Origin: Chryseobacterium sediminis | Lineage (GTDB): Bacteria > Bacteroidota > Bacteroidia > Flavobacteriales > Weeksellaceae | Assembly: GCF_008386505.1 (NCBI RefSeq) | Contig: NZ_VUNZ01000001.1 | Location: forward strand, 310,001 to 374,000 | Direction of reading: 5' to 3' | Length of the DNA stretch: 64,000 bases | In this document: piece after piece, positions 47,971-56,674 of the stretch | How the letters are laid out: every line of letters starts with the position of its first letter | How positions within the stretch are numbered: the first letter of the stretch is position 1 | Translations under genes and position numbers: made by a program | The notes under the pieces: model-generated | Database searches by the model: none | Told to the model about the DNA's origin: nothing | The model's input: the letters and a program-made list of their open reading frames with translations, nothing else

Positions 47971-48812
47971 AATTCAAAAAATAAGTCGGTTATCTGTACG
48001 GCTATAAGATCAATGATAAAAATGATCAATGATGCTGAAACTACGGCTGAATTTGCCGCTTTTCCTACACTTTTAGTTCCCCCCGAAGCATTAAATCCTT
48101 CATAACAACCAATAATACCAATAAAAAATCCAAAAAAGAAGGTCTTAATGATAGCCGGTAAAATATCTTCATATTCTAACGATTGAAATACATGGGAAAA
48201 ATAATGTTCAAGATTGCTTTTGCTATGCATATTGATGCCGATAAAGCCACCGATAATCCCAATCAGATCGGCATACAGTACTAAAACAGGAATCATTAAT
48301 GTCGTAGCAAGAGTTCTGGTTATCACCAGGTACCGATATGGATTGATCGCTGAAACCTCCATGGCATCAATTTGTTCTGTGACTTTCATAGAACCCAGTT
48401 CTGCTCCAATTCCTGACGAAACTCTTCCTGCACAAATCAAAGCTGTAATAACCGGTGCAATTTCTCTTATTAATGACAGTGAAACCATACCGGGTATCAT
48501 AGATTCTGCACCGAACCTTGCCATAGCCGGACGTGACTGTATAGTGAGCACCAATCCCATGATAAAAGCTGTTATCGTTACTAAAGGCAATGACTGGTAA
48601 CCAACAACAAAACACTGTCGTATAAACTCCTTAAACTCAAATCCCGGTTTTAAAATTTCTTTAAAAAAGCGACGGGAGAATAAAGCTATATTGCCTGCGA
48701 TGCTAAGATAATTTTTAAAATAGGTTTTCACGATGTTGGATTTAAAATATTCCAGTGCATTTTGTTTATAATCTATAGGATTAAACCTATCAACAAAACC
48801 GGTGGTTTGCAA
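47967..48812 (-). CDS. mlaE: MlaE-like ABC transporter permease with TTG start
   Basis: 281 residues with five to six membrane helices. The MlaE core includes FIMGLVLTIQSRPAMARFG (~84), SLIREIAPVITALICAGRVSSGIGAE (~111) and GTKSVGKAANSAVV (~240). There is no ATG before residue ~85; an in-frame stop directly precedes GCA TTG, so TTG at 48812 is the only start that keeps the N-terminal domain. It begins 30 bp after the BON2 stop, so it belongs to that transcript. Confidence 0.85.
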   Translation of the reverse strand: MQTTGFVDRFNPIDYKQNALEYFKSNIVKTYFKNYLSIAGNIALFSRRFFKEILKPGFEFKEFIRQCFVVGYQSLPLVTITAFIMGLVLTIQSRPAMARFGAESMIPGMVSLSLIREIAPVITALICAGRVSSGIGAELGSMKVTEQIDAMEVSAINPYRYLVITRTLATTLMIPVLVLYADLIGIIGGFIGINMHSKSNLEHYFSHVFQSLEYEDILPAIIKTFFFGFFIGIIGCYEGFNASGGTKSVGKAANSAVVSASLIIFIIDLIAVQITDLFFEL

Positions 48813-48841
48813 TGCTTAGAAATGGGGTAAAGGTTTATTAG

Positions 48842-49504
48842 TTATAAATCATACTCATAATCTACTTCTAACTTATTTTTTACATCCTGTATACCAGGCG
48901 TTTTCCAGGCAATACGACCAGCCTCTTCCTTTTGATGCCAGGTATGTACCGTGCCCGTTAATATGACAGTGGTTCCGGTTACGGACACCCTGATTTCACT
49001 ATTATCAATCGAACTTCTGTCAAGTGCCCTCTCAATATCACTCTTTTCAACGGTGTCCCGGATTTCTGGGTTAATGGTGATATTATTGTAAATACCTTTA
49101 ACGCCGGGAAGATACCTGACAGCATTTTCTGTAATTTCCCTTAAGTACTCCCAAGATACTTCACCATTCAGATCCACCCAGCCATCTTCTACTTTCACTG
49201 TTATTTTTTCTTGTGGAATAAATGAGTTTGCATTAAATGCAGCTATAATTTCACTGGCGATTTCGACATCGGTTTTTGACCTGGGATCTGGTAATTTTAC
49301 TTCGATATCTTCTACCAATACTTTTACTCCCAAAACATTTTTTGCAGCATGTTCAGCCTGCAGCTTTTTTGCATAACTGTCTACATTACCCGTAAGGGAA
49401 ACAATTCCGTTATTTACAACAACACCAATTTCTGCTGAATGCAGCAAAGGTTCCCATTGAATGGCATCCTGAACATCTTTTTGTAATTCTGCATTTGTTT
49501 TCAT
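48842..49504 (-). CDS. Triple-BON-domain protein 2
   Basis: 220 residues (MKTNAELQKDVQDAIQ), paralogous to BON1 and BON3 with three BON repeats and no signal peptide. It keeps IVSLTGNVDSYAKK, WVDLNGEVSWEYLR and VILTGTVHTWHQKEEAGRIAWKTPG. It heads an operon with the MlaEFD-like lipid transporter (30-bp gap), which ties BON function here to membrane lipids. The promoter has site B, 52 bp from the start. Confidence 0.88.
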   Translation of the reverse strand: MKTNAELQKDVQDAIQWEPLLHSAEIGVVVNNGIVSLTGNVDSYAKKLQAEHAAKNVLGVKVLVEDIEVKLPDPRSKTDVEIASEIIAAFNANSFIPQEKITVKVEDGWVDLNGEVSWEYLREITENAVRYLPGVKGIYNNITINPEIRDTVEKSDIERALDRSSIDNSEIRVSVTGTTVILTGTVHTWHQKEEAGRIAWKTPGIQDVKNKLEVDYEYDL

Positions 49505-49556
49505 TTTTTATACAGTTTTGTACTTCAAAGTTCCAGCAACTTCACAAAATATAAGA

Positions 49557-49590
49557 TGACCAACATCACAATGAATCATGATATTAATCA
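49557..49590. promoter_or_regulatory. Paired TGA-N6-TCA dyads, site B (BON2-mlaEFD / pfkB)
   Basis: Dyad 1, TGACCAACATCA, at 49557-49568 and dyad 2, TGATATTAATCA, at 49579-49590 have centres 22 bp apart, as in sites A and C. The pair lies between BON2 (start 49504) and pfkB (start 49670), which are divergent. A 6-bp inverted repeat AGCTAC/GTAGCT (49635-49640 and 49649-49654) is found in the pfkB leader. Confidence 0.8.
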
Positions 49591-49669
49591 GGGTAAATGC
49601 TTGGTGGTGTGTATTTTATTGTTGAAATTTGGATAGCTACGTACGTGTGTAGCTTAAAAAAAAATAAAA

Positions 49670-50602
49670 ATGGACAAAACTATTTTAACAATAACACTGA
49701 ATCCGTCGGTAGACAAAAGCAGCAGCGTTCAAAGCATCGTTCCTGAAAAGAAATTGCGTTGTAATTCTCCTAGATATGAACCGGGAGGAGGCGGAGTTAA
49801 TGTATCCAGAGCCTTAAAAAGATTGGGAGTAGTCTCAGACATTTTTTTTACTTCAGGGGGAAGAACCGGCAGGTTACTTGAAAAATTGCTTAAAGCCGAG
49901 GAGCTGAATATATTTCCTTTCCATGTTTTTTCAGAAACCCGGGAAAATTTCATCGTTTTAGATATCTCCAGCAACAACCAGTATAGGTTCGGATTTCCCG
50001 GAGAAGAGCTGACGCAGGAACAACAAAAAGGTATTCTAAACAGTTTGCCTACCATAAACCCCTGTCCGGACTTTGTCGTCATCAGTGGTAGTTTACCAAC
50101 ACAAACAAATCCAAACTTTATAAGAAAACTTGTTAATATGTATAAGTTAAAGGGAACTAAGGTCATTATCGATACATCAGGAGAAGCTCTTAGAATAGCG
50201 GTAGAAGAAGGGGTGTTTTTATTAAAACCTAATATTGGAGAACTTGCCTTTTTAGTAGGAAAAGAAAAACTGGAAGAACCTGATATAGATCAAGCCGCCC
50301 AGCTTATCATTTCACAGGGTAAAGCTGAGATTGTGGTAGTATCATTGGGCTCTCAGGGTGCTGTCTTATTTTCAGGAAGTGAAAAAATTAAGATTGAGGC
50401 ACCGGTTGTTGAAGTAAAAAGCACTGTTGGCGCTGGAGACAGTATGGTTGCAGGAATGGTTTCGGTTTTGGTAAAGGGAGGTGATTATAAAGAAGTCCTT
50501 TCCCTGGGAATTGCTTGTGGATCTGCCACTACAATGACCGAAGGAACAGGACTTTTTACCAGGGAAAATGCGAAGCACTTATTTTATAAAATTTGGAAAT
50601 AA
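49670..50602 (+). CDS. pfkB: PfkB-family 6-phosphofructokinase
   Basis: 310 residues of the PfkB ribokinase fold, closely like E. coli PfkB: LNPSVDKSSSVQ at the start, EKKLRCNSPRYEPGGGGVNVSRAL (~28-50), VVSLGSQGAVLF and the catalytic STVGAGDSMVAGM (~243-255, Asp base). It phosphorylates fructose 6-phosphate (or fructose 1-phosphate) with ATP. In the mycobacterial DosR regulon a pfkB is likewise co-regulated with usp and hsp20. Single gene, divergent from BON2, with site B 79 bp upstream. Confidence 0.88.
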   Translation: MDKTILTITLNPSVDKSSSVQSIVPEKKLRCNSPRYEPGGGGVNVSRALKRLGVVSDIFFTSGGRTGRLLEKLLKAEELNIFPFHVFSETRENFIVLDISSNNQYRFGFPGEELTQEQQKGILNSLPTINPCPDFVVISGSLPTQTNPNFIRKLVNMYKLKGTKVIIDTSGEALRIAVEEGVFLLKPNIGELAFLVGKEKLEEPDIDQAAQLIISQGKAEIVVVSLGSQGAVLFSGSEKIKIEAPVVEVKSTVGAGDSMVAGMVSVLVKGGDYKEVLSLGIACGSATTMTEGTGLFTRENAKHLFYKIWK

Positions 50603-50652
50603 CTTTTACTCAAAAATGATATCATGGTTAGCTCCAATTTTTGTCTGCGAAA

Positions 50653-51129
50653 TTATTCTACTATATGTGAACGTAAAGGCCAAGCCATTTTCTGATGTAT
50701 TTCTAAGAGACGCGTTATAAAATGACTTGTTGCTACGTCGTGTAAGTCATCCTTACAATTCATGGTATATTCACAAAGTCTAAGAATAAGACTTTCATGA
50801 TCTTGTAATAATTCTGTAATAAAAGCATGGCTGTTATGTCTCTCCCCATTTTGTTCTGTAAAATGTGTTGAACTTACGTACGATTTTAGAGTTGCCGGTA
50901 CATACTGACCGAGAGAACGTATTCTTTCTGCAATACTGTTGATGATATCATCCAATTGTTTGCATTGAGTATCAAAAAAAGTACGTTTGTCATGATAGTC
51001 AGCTCCCTCAACATTCCAATGGGCATTTTTTGTTTTTATATATAAAACGTTTTCATCTGCCAATATTTTTATGAGCTGATCCGCTATTGCATGACGATGA
51101 TTGTCTGCTATTCCTATTTGTATTTTCAT
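50653..51129 (-). CDS. dps: Dps-family DNA-binding ferritin-like protein
   Basis: 158 residues from ATG at 51129 (MKIQIGIADNHRHAI); a longer TTG-started frame is less likely. The ferroxidase site residues are visible in NAHWNVEGADYHDKRTFFDTQ (~45-65, His and Asp/Glu). Dps forms a 12-mer that stores iron, using H2O2 as oxidant, and protects DNA. It follows the SDR gene by 45 bp, downstream of BON3. Confidence 0.88.
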   Translation of the reverse strand: MKIQIGIADNHRHAIADQLIKILADENVLYIKTKNAHWNVEGADYHDKRTFFDTQCKQLDDIINSIAERIRSLGQYVPATLKSYVSSTHFTEQNGERHNSHAFITELLQDHESLILRLCEYTMNCKDDLHDVATSHFITRLLEIHQKMAWPLRSHIVE

Positions 51130-51174
51130 TTTAATTGATTTTACTGTTTTTTGTACTACAGACAAAACATATTA

Positions 51175-51936
51175 CTATTTTGCAGACATTCCTCCATCAA
51201 TGATCTGAGTTGTTCCTGTAATGAACTGACTGTCTTCGCTTGCAAGAAATAAAGCCAGTTTTGCAATTTCAATAGGTTCAGCATAACGTCCTAATGGTAT
51301 TGCCGCCTCAAATTGCTTCTTAACCTCTTCACCATGCCCTGCAGAAGAGCTTTCTTCTATAGAACGCATCATTCTGTTATTTACCGGAGAAGGGTGAATT
51401 GTATTCACTCTGATTTTTCGCGAAGATGCTTCAAGGGCTGTAGTTCTCATAATGCCAACTACGGCATGTTTACTAGTGACATAAGCACTTAACCCTGCAA
51501 ACCCCAATATTCCGGCCACAGATGAAGTTATAATGATGCTTCCACCATCATTCATTTGGGGTAAAACATATTTATTGCCCAGCCATACCCCTTTGACATT
51601 GACGGACATAATTGTATCAAAAACGTCTTCAGGATAATTTTCAATTGGCTTCACAACTCCTTCAATACCGGCATTGTTGAAAAACACATCTATTTTTCCA
51701 AATAGTTTTATGGTTTCCGCAACATAGTGTTCAACATCAACAGCTTTTGAAACATCAGCAACTGCATATCTTATATGTTCGCTATTTAATTCGTAGGCAG
51801 CTTCTTGTAATTCTTTTTCATATAGGTCGACGAGCATTACTTTTGCTCCCTCTTCTAAAAATAGTTTAGCTGTAATTTTGCCAATGCTTCCGGAGCCGCC
51901 TGTTATAATGGCTACTTTATTTTCTAATTTGCTCAT
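51175..51936 (-). CDS. Short-chain dehydrogenase/reductase
   Basis: 253 residues. NAD(P)-binding TGGSGSIGKIT (~12), NNAGIEG (~89), catalytic Ser in ITSSVAG (~138) and YVTSK (~151-155), and the C-terminal IDGGMSAK. Like a 3-oxoacyl/glucose dehydrogenase-type SDR. The first acidic residue after beta-2 (VDLYEKE) suggests NAD(H). The substrate is unknown. It lies between BON3 and dps on the same strand. Confidence 0.85.
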   Translation of the reverse strand: MSKLENKVAIITGGSGSIGKITAKLFLEEGAKVMLVDLYEKELQEAAYELNSEHIRYAVADVSKAVDVEHYVAETIKLFGKIDVFFNNAGIEGVVKPIENYPEDVFDTIMSVNVKGVWLGNKYVLPQMNDGGSIIITSSVAGILGFAGLSAYVTSKHAVVGIMRTTALEASSRKIRVNTIHPSPVNNRMMRSIEESSSAGHGEEVKKQFEAAIPLGRYAEPIEIAKLALFLASEDSQFITGTTQIIDGGMSAK

Positions 51937-52052
51937 GAGTTCAGATTTATTTAATGAATAGATTTTGATAATTTTTTAATAGTAATCTATATTGAACTGA
52001 AATTGAACTGCAGAAAAAGTTATCTTCCAAAGGTCAAAGATTAAATCCGGGG

Positions 52053-52718
52053 TTAATAAAAATCATACTCATAATTAACTTCCAGTTCATTCTTTACATT
52101 CCATATACCCGGAGTTTTCCAGGCAATACGACCGGCTTCTTCTTTCTGATACAGTGAATTTGCAGTTCCCGTTAAAGTTACAGTTGTTCCTAAAACAGAT
52201 ACTTTAATATCATTATCATAAATTGAGCTTCTTTTCAATGCGTCCTGAATGTCTTTTTTTTGTATCACATCGTCTAATTCTGATTTAATTGTAATTTTAT
52301 TAATCAAGCCCTTTACACCGGTAAGATATTTTACTACACTTGCTGCTTCCTCTTTTTGGTAATGCCACGGTAATTCACCTTCTAAGGTTACCCATCCATC
52401 TTCAACTTTTACCATTATTTTATCATCGGGAACAGAGTAATTAGACTGTAAGGCATCCAGTGCTTCCTTGGCTACTTCGGCATCAGCCTTTTTCAATGAG
52501 CTTGGAAATTTTACTTCAATGTTTTCAACTAAAGCCTTAACACCTGCAACTTTTTTCGCAGCATTTTCTGCTTCTGCTTTTTTCGCATAATTGTCAACTA
52601 TGCCGGTAAGAGAGATCACACCGTCTTTTGCAATAACGCCAATTTCTGCAGCATGCAGTAATGGCTCCCATTTAATGGCATTTTGAACATCTCTTTGTAA
52701 TTTCGCATTTGTTTTCAT
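52053..52718 (-). CDS. Triple-BON-domain protein 3
   Basis: 221 residues (MKTNAKLQRDVQNAI), the third paralog with three BON repeats (VISLTGIVDNYAKK, WVTLEGELPWHYQK, VTLTGTANSLYQKEEAGRIAWKTPG) and no signal peptide. It heads a minus-strand set with the SDR (116-bp gap) and dps. Site C lies 148 bp upstream of the start. Confidence 0.88.
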   Translation of the reverse strand: MKTNAKLQRDVQNAIKWEPLLHAAEIGVIAKDGVISLTGIVDNYAKKAEAENAAKKVAGVKALVENIEVKFPSSLKKADAEVAKEALDALQSNYSVPDDKIMVKVEDGWVTLEGELPWHYQKEEAASVVKYLTGVKGLINKITIKSELDDVIQKKDIQDALKRSSIYDNDIKVSVLGTTVTLTGTANSLYQKEEAGRIAWKTPGIWNVKNELEVNYEYDFY

Positions 52719-52866
52719 TTCAATTTTTTTTTGGATTAATAAATGTTTAAAGTTTGCTCATTGCAAGAATTTTATAGTTGCATCTAATTCTTAGAGTACT
52801 TTTTACTTAAGTCAATGCTGTATGTTAATTCATCCCAAAGGTCACGAACCTGCATGAGAAATAATA

Positions 52867-52900
52867 TGACAGGTATCACTGCAAAAAATGATACTGATCA
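52867..52900. promoter_or_regulatory. Paired TGA-N6-TCA dyads, site C (BON3 / L,D-transpeptidase)
   Basis: Dyad 1, TGACAGGTATCA, at 52867-52878 and dyad 2, TGATACTGATCA, at 52889-52900 have centres 22 bp apart, as in sites A and B. It lies in the 357-bp divergent gap (52719-53075), which shows no gene and is otherwise AT-rich. Confidence 0.8.
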
Positions 52901-53075
52901 GTTCAACACTTCAATCTTTTAAACGCATAAAATTTTAAATCGATTTGCATTTAGTAAGTATTTGGAAAGCGTTGAAAAAAACAGATTAAAGTATAGCGAT
53001 ATCATTATTTTTAGTGATGGCAGTCATTATTTGACAGTATGGTAATTTGGAAATTTGTGGCATAAACTTCAGATT

Positions 53076-54446
53076 ATGAAAGCTTTTTTAACATTCACCA
53101 TTATTCTTTGCTTTACAATAATTACACAAGCTCAGGATTTGAAAACAACAAACGAGATTACTTCTTTACTTAAAGACAATGGTACGCTCTCAAAGCTGCA
53201 TTATCCGCAATCGGTTATTAGGTTTTATACCGGAAATAATTCTGAATATGCGTGGATAACTCCAGAGAAATCAGATCAGCCTGAAACTGCAATGTTACTG
53301 TTGGAATATTCCTATCGATTTGGTCTTTCTTTATCTGATTATCATTGGGATGCCATTTCTCTTCAGAAATTAAGAAAATTGCGAGATACTCCTGTTGAAG
53401 AGAATCAAAAGGAAAAAGCTGAGTTCGATATTCTGATGACGGACGCCCTTATCACATTCATCAATAACATGCATTTAGGGAAATACAACCCTTTGTATAA
53501 ATCATCATATATTGATTCCAATGATATAAATGGATTTCGATCCGACCATATACTGCTGAATGCAAGACAGCAGACAGATTTTCTTAAGACAATCCTTGAG
53601 GTTCAGCCTAAAATAAAAGAATACACGGACTTCCAGAACTATTTAAATACTCTCTATGAGGAAGATGATTGTATAGCTCCACAAAGGGAATCTGAAAAAA
53701 TCATCATCAATATGGAGCGCTTACGGTGGATCGATACCCATGATACTTCCTATATCCTGGTCAATATTCCTTCCTATACATTGAAACTTTATCACCAGGA
53801 TGATGTATTTGATTTTAAAGTGATTATAGGAAAGCCAAACACCAAAACGCCAGTTTTGAGCAGCAGTATTCATTATTTTACAACAGCGCCTGACTGGAAG
53901 GTTCCCCAAAGTATTTTCATAAAAGAAATGCTGCCTAAAATCTTAAAAAGTCCTCAGTATTTAGAGAACCATCATTATTCAGTTTATGATAAAAATGGAA
54001 ATCAGGTTGAAATAAGTTCATCAAAACTAAAAGAGATCCGTCAAAACCCTTACCGATATAGTATAAGACAATCATCCGGATGTGATAATGCATTGGGAGC
54101 GGTGGTTTTTAGATTTGACAACTCTTATGGAATATATCTCCATGATACTTCTCAAAAACAATTGTTTAGTAAAGATGAAAGAGCTTTGAGTCACGGATGT
54201 ATTCGTGTTGAGAATGCTAAAGAGCTGGCAGCTCTCCTATTAAAAAACGATGGTTTAGGAAACAAGATTCCTGTTTTAGAAAATGCAATGTCAGAGTATA
54301 AAAGAAAAGATTTTGTTCTAAAGCAACCTGTTCCGATTATTATAACCTATCTGACCTGTCTTATAACGGATGGAAAGCCTGTATTATATAAGGATATTTA
54401 CCATTTAGATGATTCATTAGAAAATATGTTTAACCAAAATAAATAA
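53076..54446 (+). CDS. Exported L,D-transpeptidase (YcbB-like)
   Basis: 456 residues from ATG at 53076, which starts the signal peptide (MKAFLTFTIILCFTIITQAQ). The catalytic domain lies in the C-terminal half: LVNIPSYTLKLYH (~221), SSIHYFTTAPDWKVPQSIF (~262) and the catalytic HGCIRVEN (~372, Cys). The end resembles E. coli YcbB (LtdD). It makes 3-3 crosslinks in peptidoglycan, which is linked to stress and beta-lactam tolerance. It is followed by the UspA gene after 7 bp. Confidence 0.85.
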   Translation: MKAFLTFTIILCFTIITQAQDLKTTNEITSLLKDNGTLSKLHYPQSVIRFYTGNNSEYAWITPEKSDQPETAMLLLEYSYRFGLSLSDYHWDAISLQKLRKLRDTPVEENQKEKAEFDILMTDALITFINNMHLGKYNPLYKSSYIDSNDINGFRSDHILLNARQQTDFLKTILEVQPKIKEYTDFQNYLNTLYEEDDCIAPQRESEKIIINMERLRWIDTHDTSYILVNIPSYTLKLYHQDDVFDFKVIIGKPNTKTPVLSSSIHYFTTAPDWKVPQSIFIKEMLPKILKSPQYLENHHYSVYDKNGNQVEISSSKLKEIRQNPYRYSIRQSSGCDNALGAVVFRFDNSYGIYLHDTSQKQLFSKDERALSHGCIRVENAKELAALLLKNDGLGNKIPVLENAMSEYKRKDFVLKQPVPIIITYLTCLITDGKPVLYKDIYHLDDSLENMFNQNK

Positions 54447-54453
54447 TCAGATT

Positions 54454-55329
54454 ATGAGAACGATTTTAGTCGCCACTGACTACTCAAAGCCAGCGCGAAA
54501 TGCTGCTTTTTATGCACTTCACTTGGCCCATGCCCTGAAAGCCAACATCGATTTCTGCCATGCCTTTGGATTACCGGTTGAAAGTCCAATGCTGGGGCAG
54601 ATCGCGTGGTCTGTATACGAATATCCAGATTTATATGAAGAAAATACAAAAGAGCTTAAAAAGTTGGTAAAGGCACTGGAAGACAGAGAAAAAGTTGTAT
54701 GGGGAGATGAAGCTTTCCCATTTCATCCTTCAATACATTATGGAAGTGAGGGAGGCGATGCCGTTCATGTGATTAACAATATGGCAGCCGAGAAAAAACC
54801 GCTTCTTATCGTCATGGGTATGCAAGGAGCAGGGATGCTTACCCGTTTTATTTTCGGAAGCAACAGCATACAGATGATTGAAAACACAAAGTATCCGCTT
54901 CTTTTAGTTCCCTTAAACCATAAATATAATGGGCTTAAGAAGATTGCTTTCGCTACAGATCTGAATAAAAAAGACATAAAAACAGCCCAATTATTAATTG
55001 AATTTGCCAAATACTTTGACGCTGAGCTTTTAATTACCCATATTATTCAGAGTGATAATGATGTGATTCAGGATGCCACTTATGAACATAAGAAAGAGAC
55101 ATTTCTAAAGAACCTTAATGGTAAAATTTGTTACAACTGTATATACAGTGAAAATATAGATTACGGTTTGGAAATATTAAAATACAAAGACATCGATATG
55201 CTGGTGATGGGCCATCATGACAAAAGTTTTTTCAAAAGACTATTTTTGGGAAGTCATGCCGCAAGACAGGCTGTAGAATTGGAAATTCCGCTATTAACGA
55301 TTCCTGAAAATGGTCATATTCATTTTTGA
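54454..55329 (+). CDS. Universal stress protein with two Usp domains
   Basis: 291 residues: Usp domain 1 at 1-150 (MRTILVATDYSKPARNAAFY) and domain 2 at ~155-290 (LKKIAFATDLNKKDIKTAQLL). ATP-binding loops GMQGAGMLTRFIFGSNS and GHHDKSFFKRLFLGSHA are seen (pattern G-x2-G-x9-GS; the second is weaker). Usp proteins bind ATP and help survival in stasis and low oxygen. Very short spacing after the transpeptidase means one transcript, starting from site C. Confidence 0.88.
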   Translation: MRTILVATDYSKPARNAAFYALHLAHALKANIDFCHAFGLPVESPMLGQIAWSVYEYPDLYEENTKELKKLVKALEDREKVVWGDEAFPFHPSIHYGSEGGDAVHVINNMAAEKKPLLIVMGMQGAGMLTRFIFGSNSIQMIENTKYPLLLVPLNHKYNGLKKIAFATDLNKKDIKTAQLLIEFAKYFDAELLITHIIQSDNDVIQDATYEHKKETFLKNLNGKICYNCIYSENIDYGLEILKYKDIDMLVMGHHDKSFFKRLFLGSHAARQAVELEIPLLTIPENGHIHF

Positions 55330-55460
55330 ATATTTGAATTAATTATTACATATAATTGTTTATAATAAAAATAATATTGAATACGAAAACATTTTCATAG
55401 ATCATATATGTTCATTATGCTAAAATGCATAACTTTATATGTCTGCATAATACGATAACT

Positions 55461-56669
55461 ATGGAAAGTGCCAAACTGTTGCAAGCCATTATTGAAACGG
55501 CTATTGACGGTATTATAACCATTGATGACAGGGGGAGGATAGAAAGCCTGAATCCCTCTGCACTAAAAATATTTGGCTACAAAGAGGAAGAATTAATCGG
55601 AAAAAATATTTCAGTATTAATGCCGGAACCCGATAAAAGCAGACATGATGATTACCTTATTCATTATCAGACTACCGGAGAAAAGAAAATCATTGGAAAA
55701 GGAAGGGAAGTCAGAGGATTAAGAAAGGATGGAACACAATTTCCTTTTAGGCTTGCTGTAAGCGAAGTACAATATCAGGATAGGATGATTTATACAGGTT
55801 TTATCCACGATCTTTCCAAAGAAAAAGAAGCGGAAGAATCTCTTAAAAGGTATGCTGGTGAGCTGGAAGAATTAGTCGAAAACCGTACAAAATCACTAAA
55901 AAAAATGCTTCATGAATTGGAGGTGGCCAAGGAAGAAGCTAATACATCGCTGGAAAAAGAAAAAGATCTTAACAAAATGAAAAGCCGGTTCGTATCAATG
56001 GCATCACACGAGTTTCGAACCCCTTTAAGTTCTATGCAGCTTTCTGCCGTACTTATTGAAAAATATCTTCAAGCTTCAGACAATATCCAAATATTAAAAC
56101 ATCTCCATAAGATAAAAAATGCAATTGCCAGTTTGAATTCCATCCTCAATGATTTTCTTTCCTTAGAAAAATTGGATACCGGAATTGTAAAACCCCATTA
56201 TGATTTATTTGATATTGTTAAGTTTTCAGAAGAACTTACAGAAGAAATGCAGCTTATCACCAAAGAAGACCAAATTATAATTTACCAGCACGCAGGATCA
56301 GAAAGTGAAATCAATTTGGATCAAAACTTATTAAGAAATTGTTTAATGAACTTAATGAGCAATGCTATAAAATATTCAGGAGAACATACGTTGATTGAAT
56401 TCTCTACAGAAATAAATGAAGATAGGTATGTGTTTTCAGTAAAAGATAATGGAATAGGAATACCCGAAGGAGACCAGTCCGGTCTTTTTCAGCCATTTTT
56501 CAGGGCACATAATATAGGAAATATTCCCGGAACAGGTTTAGGTCTCAATATTGTTCAGCGGTATGTAAATCTCATGGATGGTCTGGTTCATTTTGAAAGT
56601 ACATCAGATAAGGGTACTGAGTTTACCTTATCATTTCATAAAAATTCAGCTAACAATACTCCAATTTAG
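55461..56669 (+). CDS. FixL-like PAS sensor histidine kinase
   Basis: 402 residues from the ATG at 55461 (a frame to 55425 is also open). PAS domain ~1-125: MPEPDKSRHDDYLIHYQTT, then IIGKGREVRGLRKDGTQFPF, very close to FixL. The His at 62 and Arg at 82 align with the haem ligand His200 and the distal Arg220 of Bradyrhizobium FixL. A coiled linker leads to the kinase: SMASHEFRTPLSS (His ~183), NLMSNAIKYS (N box), DNGIGIPEG (G1) and GTGLGLNIV (G2). No membrane segments, so it should sense inside the cell, perhaps O2. The response regulator follows 5 bp later. Confidence 0.85.
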   Translation: MESAKLLQAIIETAIDGIITIDDRGRIESLNPSALKIFGYKEEELIGKNISVLMPEPDKSRHDDYLIHYQTTGEKKIIGKGREVRGLRKDGTQFPFRLAVSEVQYQDRMIYTGFIHDLSKEKEAEESLKRYAGELEELVENRTKSLKKMLHELEVAKEEANTSLEKEKDLNKMKSRFVSMASHEFRTPLSSMQLSAVLIEKYLQASDNIQILKHLHKIKNAIASLNSILNDFLSLEKLDTGIVKPHYDLFDIVKFSEELTEEMQLITKEDQIIIYQHAGSESEINLDQNLLRNCLMNLMSNAIKYSGEHTLIEFSTEINEDRYVFSVKDNGIGIPEGDQSGLFQPFFRAHNIGNIPGTGLGLNIVQRYVNLMDGLVHFESTSDKGTEFTLSFHKNSANNTPI

Positions 56670-56674
56670 TACCA

